A DNA stretch of 64,000 nucleotides from Spirosoma montaniterrae. GTDB taxonomy: Bacteria > Bacteroidota > Bacteroidia > Cytophagales > Spirosomataceae. The notes under the pieces were generated by a model. That model ran no database searches, was not told the DNA's origin, and saw nothing but the letters and a program-made list of their open reading frames with translations. The stretch's first letter is position 1. Each line of letters begins with the position of its first letter. Location of the stretch: contig NZ_CP014263.1 of the NCBI RefSeq assembly GCF_001988955.1, forward strand, positions 3,318,001-3,382,000. The letters run 5' to 3'. Both the position numbers and the translations under genes were made by a program. Of the stretch, positions 61,410-64,000 are shown piece by piece.

Positions 61410-61825
61410 GAACGCTGTTTATCTGGTGGTTTCTGGGTATGACAAGCCTCGATCACATACCTTTATCTCAAACCGAACCCGCCACGCTTATCATTTACCG
61501 GCAACGCGAGTTTGGCAGCCGCTCCTATACAATCTACGTCAACGGAAAACGCCTGTCGTGGCTTTCGGCCAACCGCTATTTACAGGCCGAAGTACCGGCA
61601 GGCCGGGTCAGTATTGAGTCGAAGCGTAACTACTTTACTGAAAATAAAACGATTGCTTTTCCGGTTGAGCCGGGCCGAACGTATTACGTAAAAGCGGTGG
61701 AAGACGTTGATTTTCTGACACAATCGCTGCTGCTGGCGCGGGTCCGCGATGAACAGGCCAAACCGGAGTTAAAGAAAATCAAACCGATGGAACCCGACAC
61801 CGAGACAAACCCTAATAATGAGTAA
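61406..61825 (+). CDS. DUF2846-like small protein
   Basis: 139 residues. A short hydrophobic N-terminus (RTLFIWWFLGMTSL) that may act as a signal anchor, then a beta-sandwich with the DUF2846 pattern (ATLIIYRQREFGSRSYTIYVNGKRLSWLSANRYLQAEVPAG, then RTYYVKAVEDVDF) and a charged tail (KPELKKIKPMEPDTE). DUF2846 proteins are small periplasmic proteins of unknown function. It overlaps the preceding gene by 4 bp and is followed by the family D palindrome 61835-61925. Confidence 0.75.
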   Translation: MRTLFIWWFLGMTSLDHIPLSQTEPATLIIYRQREFGSRSYTIYVNGKRLSWLSANRYLQAEVPAGRVSIESKRNYFTENKTIAFPVEPGRTYYVKAVEDVDFLTQSLLLARVRDEQAKPELKKIKPMEPDTETNPNNE

Positions 61826-61834
61826 TTTGCCGCA

Positions 61835-61925
61835 CCCCACCCCAACCCCTCCCCAGAAGGGAGGGGCTTCCACGGGAAGCTTACGAGCATAAGCCCCTCC
61901 CTTCTGGGGAGGGGTTGGGGTGGGG
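61835..61925. repeat. Intergenic inverted repeat, family D (second copy)
   Basis: Perfect 33-bp arms 61835-61867 and 61893-61925, extendable by 2 bp, 25-bp loop. Arm ends are identical to the copy at 36967-37056; the inner arm positions differ by compensating changes (GTTA versus AGAA before GGGAGGGG, with matching changes on the right). The loop shares GAAGCTTACG. It ends 12 bp before the ATG of the next gene. Confidence 0.95.
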
Positions 61926-61937
61926 TCAATAAAACCT

Positions 61938-62951
61938 ATGAGAACCCTTTGGCCCAAACTCCTCCTCGCCCTCGTACTCGTTACGCTGCTGACGTATTGG
62001 GGCCATCGGCTAACCGAAGACCTCGAACAGCCGCTCGGCGAAATGCTGCCCGATCTGGGCGGGCTGGCGCGGTATCTGCTGGGCGTTGGCGTGCTGCTGG
62101 TTTTACTGGGGGCAGTGGCCCATGCCAACTACGGGCTGGCGTTTCGGCGGTGGATGCTCCGGCCCAACACCGCGCCCTATTACTGGATTTGGGTGTGCAT
62201 ACTGGCATGGCTCATCTTTGAAGGGTTACAGATTCGCACCGAAGCCGCGCCGGAGTTTGTCGATGAAAATCTGCTTGTGATGGGCGTGGTCGTTACGTTC
62301 ATCATCGGGTATGGCTACGTAGCCGATTACCTCCGCACCCGGCGCGACCAGCTTCGGCTCGAAAAACAAACTACCGAAGCCGAGCTAACGGCACTGCGGG
62401 CGCAGATAAATCCGCATTTTCTGTTCAATGTCCTGAACACGATTTACAGCGAGGCTCAACGTGCCAAAAACAGCTACGTGGCCGACCTGATCGGGCAACT
62501 GGCCGGGCTGATGCGCTACACGCTTCAGGAGGCTAACCGTCCGCAAACGCCCGTCATGACCGAGTTGGCATTCATCGAAAAATACGTAACCCTGCAACGT
62601 GCCCGACTGCCCCAGACCGAAACCGTTCGGGTCAGCCTGCACATCGACTCCGACGACCAACCCGCCTACATGGCTCCACTCCTGCTGATTCCGTTCGTGG
62701 AAAATGCGTTTCAATACGGCATTAGTCTCGATCAGCCATCGTATATTGACATTGACATTGGGTTTGAGAATCGGCAACTAATCATGCACGTCGTCAACAG
62801 CCGACCGACCGGCTCGGCCCACCGCCACGGGGCCGGAACGGGCATTCGCAATACTCGCCAACGGCTCGAGCGTGCTTACCCCGCCCGGCATGAATTACGC
62901 CTTGACGACAAACCGACCGAGTTTGCCGTTTTTTTACGCATCGACTTATAA
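61938..62951 (+). CDS. LytS-family sensor histidine kinase (second pair)
   Basis: 337 residues from the ATG at 61938 (6 codons after an earlier in-frame Met that lies in the palindrome). Membrane helices at about 7-25, 45-75, 88-105 and 118-138; then a linker (RTRRDQLRLEKQTTEAELTAL), the His_kinase box RAQINPHFLFNVLNTIYSEAQR (His phospho-acceptor), and a HATPase domain with PFVENAFQYG and GTGIRNTRQRLERAYPARHEL. Same family as the kinase at 52634. It is paired with the LytTR gene 21 bp downstream. Confidence 0.95.
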   Translation: MRTLWPKLLLALVLVTLLTYWGHRLTEDLEQPLGEMLPDLGGLARYLLGVGVLLVLLGAVAHANYGLAFRRWMLRPNTAPYYWIWVCILAWLIFEGLQIRTEAAPEFVDENLLVMGVVVTFIIGYGYVADYLRTRRDQLRLEKQTTEAELTALRAQINPHFLFNVLNTIYSEAQRAKNSYVADLIGQLAGLMRYTLQEANRPQTPVMTELAFIEKYVTLQRARLPQTETVRVSLHIDSDDQPAYMAPLLLIPFVENAFQYGISLDQPSYIDIDIGFENRQLIMHVVNSRPTGSAHRHGAGTGIRNTRQRLERAYPARHELRLDDKPTEFAVFLRIDL

Positions 62952-62972
62952 CAGCCTATTCAGCAGCCCATT

Positions 62973-63653
62973 ATGCTACACGCCATTGCCATTGACGACG
63001 AACCTGCCGCCCTCGACGTGTTGAGTCGCTACGCCGAAAAAGTGCCGTTTTTGCGACTCGGTCCCACATTCACCAGCACGACCGACGCGCTGGCCTATCT
63101 GCACCAAAACCGCGTCGATCTGCTGTTTCTCGACATTCAGATGCCCGACCTGCCGGGTACCGAGTTTGCGCGATTGGTGGCCCCGCTCCAGATTCCTGTC
63201 GTGTTTACCACCGCCTATGCCGATTACGCGCTGGAAGGCTTCACGCTTCAGGCTCTCGACTACCTGCTGAAGCCCATTGAATTTGGGCGGTTTCTGCAAG
63301 CCTGCAACCGGGCCTACGCGCAGTTGGCTAACCGGGCGGGGCAACCGTCGAGTATTTTTGTGAAAGATGGCTACGACTGGGTGCGGGTCGATCTGGGCGA
63401 GGTGTTGTACATGCAGTCGGATACGAACCTGCTCTTTATTCACGAAAAGACCCGGCAGGTTTGCACCCGTATGACGGTTTCCGACATGCTGGCGACGCTG
63501 CCCGCCGATCAGTTCGTGCGCGTTCACAAGTCGTACATTGTAGCATTACGGGCGATCCGTAAAATTGAGCGGCATCAGCTTACCGTTGGCAACGTCACTA
63601 TTCCGCTGGCAGGCAGCTACCGCGACATGCTCGAACAGCGGCTGCGGTTATGA
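62973..63653 (+). CDS. LytTR response regulator (second pair)
   Basis: 226 residues. Receiver with AIAIDDEPAALDVL, phospho-acceptor Asp in DLLFLDIQMPDLPG, and Lys in DYLLKPIEF; LytTR domain with IFVKDGYDWVRVDLGEVLYMQSD and FVRVHKSYIVALRAIRKIERHQL. Partner of the LytS-type kinase immediately upstream (21-bp gap, same strand). Its receiver is close to that of the regulator at 51915 (CDDPL vs TSTTDAL region), suggesting the two pairs are paralogues. A perfect 21-bp palindrome follows. Confidence 0.95.
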   Translation: MLHAIAIDDEPAALDVLSRYAEKVPFLRLGPTFTSTTDALAYLHQNRVDLLFLDIQMPDLPGTEFARLVAPLQIPVVFTTAYADYALEGFTLQALDYLLKPIEFGRFLQACNRAYAQLANRAGQPSSIFVKDGYDWVRVDLGEVLYMQSDTNLLFIHEKTRQVCTRMTVSDMLATLPADQFVRVHKSYIVALRAIRKIERHQLTVGNVTIPLAGSYRDMLEQRLRL

Positions 63654-63661
63654 GATAGACC

Positions 63662-63719
63662 GTAACGCGGGTGGAAACCCGCATTGGGTGATGGAAAAGC
63701 GGGTTTCCACCCGCGTTAC
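63662..63719. repeat. Intergenic inverted repeat, family G (GTAACGCGGGTGG type)
   Basis: Perfect 21-bp arms 63662-63682 and 63699-63719, 16-bp loop. It starts 9 bp after the LytTR stop and lies about 50 bp before the next ATG. No second copy of this family was seen in the window, although CGCGTTAC recurs once at 63759-63766. Confidence 0.9.
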
Positions 63720-63770
63720 AATTTTCGCTATCTTGGCCCAAAAGAGCGGGCGTTTGTCCGCGTTACCTCT

Positions 63771-64000
63771 ATGACCTTTACCCGACGTTCGTTTTTACAA
63801 CAGACCGCTGCTACTGTGGCTGGTGTTGCCCTTTTCCCTTCCGCTCTCCAGGCCGCAGCAACCGTTACCCGGCCCGGCCTACAACTCTACTCCCTGCGCG
63901 ACGACATGGAGAAGGATGCCCGCGCCACGCTGGCGCAGGTAGCGGCAATGGGCTACAAAGAAATCGAAAGCTACCCCGGCAGCAAGGGCTTTTTGTGGGG
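63771..64000 (+). CDS. Tat-exported sugar phosphate isomerase/epimerase, N-terminal part (3' end outside window)
   Basis: 76 complete codons, open at the window edge. A twin-arginine signal (TRRSFLQQTAATVAGVALFPSALQA) precedes the start of a xylose-isomerase-like TIM barrel: RPGLQLYSLRDDMEKDARATLAQVAAMGYKEIE. This family (AP endonuclease 2-like) acts on sugars or inositols; Bacteroidota often export such proteins as putative sugar-modifying enzymes. The specific substrate cannot be determined from the visible part. Confidence 0.88.
   Translation, partial: MTFTRRSFLQQTAATVAGVALFPSALQAAATVTRPGLQLYSLRDDMEKDARATLAQVAAMGYKEIESYPGSKGFLW

Noticed and set aside
1..64000. tRNA, rRNA, riboswitch, integrase or transposase genes
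   Set aside because: No cloverleaf-like segment with a TTCGAAT-type loop, no rRNA-like stretch, no recognisable riboswitch core, and no DDE or tyrosine recombinase protein was seen on either strand.

Overview
The window reads as a chromosomal segment of a Bacteroidota bacterium, most likely a Cytophagales/Spirosoma-type organism. Pointers are families typical of that phylum (CarboxypepD_reg/DUF5686 outer-membrane proteins, DUF4270, DUF4907, GWxTD protein, a short Hc1-like histone protein, LytS/LytTR regulators, a serine-palmitoyltransferase-like enzyme), several candidate TAnnTTTG -7 promoter boxes, weak Shine-Dalgarno signals, and a fairly high GC content with a few AT-rich islands. No rRNA, tRNA, CRISPR array, transposase or phage gene was found. 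All family assignments come from reading the sequence; no database search was run. Layout: 1-1451 is the C-terminal part of MutS2, followed by a small secreted CarboxypepD_reg protein. 2791-7607 is a giant cell-surface protein (SdrD_B, DUF11 and three near-identical ~98-residue repeats) split by a one-base deficit in a G6 tract, divergent from a membrane-anchored LytTR regulator. 9064-16283 holds MOSC, Tat-exported phosphoesterase, GH5, DUF5686, DUF2147 and DUF6268 genes. 16295-21108 is a five-gene signalling island with alternating strands: an XRE-like protein, a GNAT/autoinducer-synthase-like protein, a PAS-like LuxR regulator, and a NarL-type response regulator converging on its histidine kinase with a 94-bp overlap. 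21278-26770 is an envelope block: CsgG-like protein, beta-barrel, lipoproteins, and a secreted protein that joins a LecA-like lectin domain to a GRAM-like domain. 26891-33125 carries an M24 peptidase, a flavoprotein reductase, a divergent GH13-like enzyme, a radical SAM/SPASM protein and a small conserved protein.  33129-37714 is a xylan/glucuronate locus: GH10 xylanase and CE15 glucuronoyl esterase (again broken by one missing G), then a hexuronate-type MFS transporter and KDPG aldolase. 37718-41102 is a translationally coupled argG-GT9-argC operon. 41103-42915 is an AT-rich insert with an orphan small ORF and a DUF6161-like two-helix membrane protein. 42928-48537 has VOC, lipid kinase with a tiny membrane peptide, FabG-like SDR, quinone oxidoreductase, NTF2-like, acyltransferase and MaoC genes. 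48543-53659 is a LytS/LytTR regulatory pair followed by lipocalin-like, Kelch, DUF4907 and DUF4270 lipoprotein genes. 53848-63653 contains the Hc1-like gene, an SPT-like enzyme, accC, rlmB, a GWxTD protein, a methyltransferase, two small envelope proteins and a second LytS/LytTR pair. The window ends inside a Tat-exported sugar phosphate isomerase/epimerase. The most striking feature not explained by genes is a set of 13 long inverted repeats (about 60-110 bp) placed almost exactly in the gaps between genes. They fall into six sequence families, each present twice here, plus one singleton. Some are perfect over 33-bp arms, one pair keeps a conserved loop, and several supply the last codons or stop codon of the adjacent gene.
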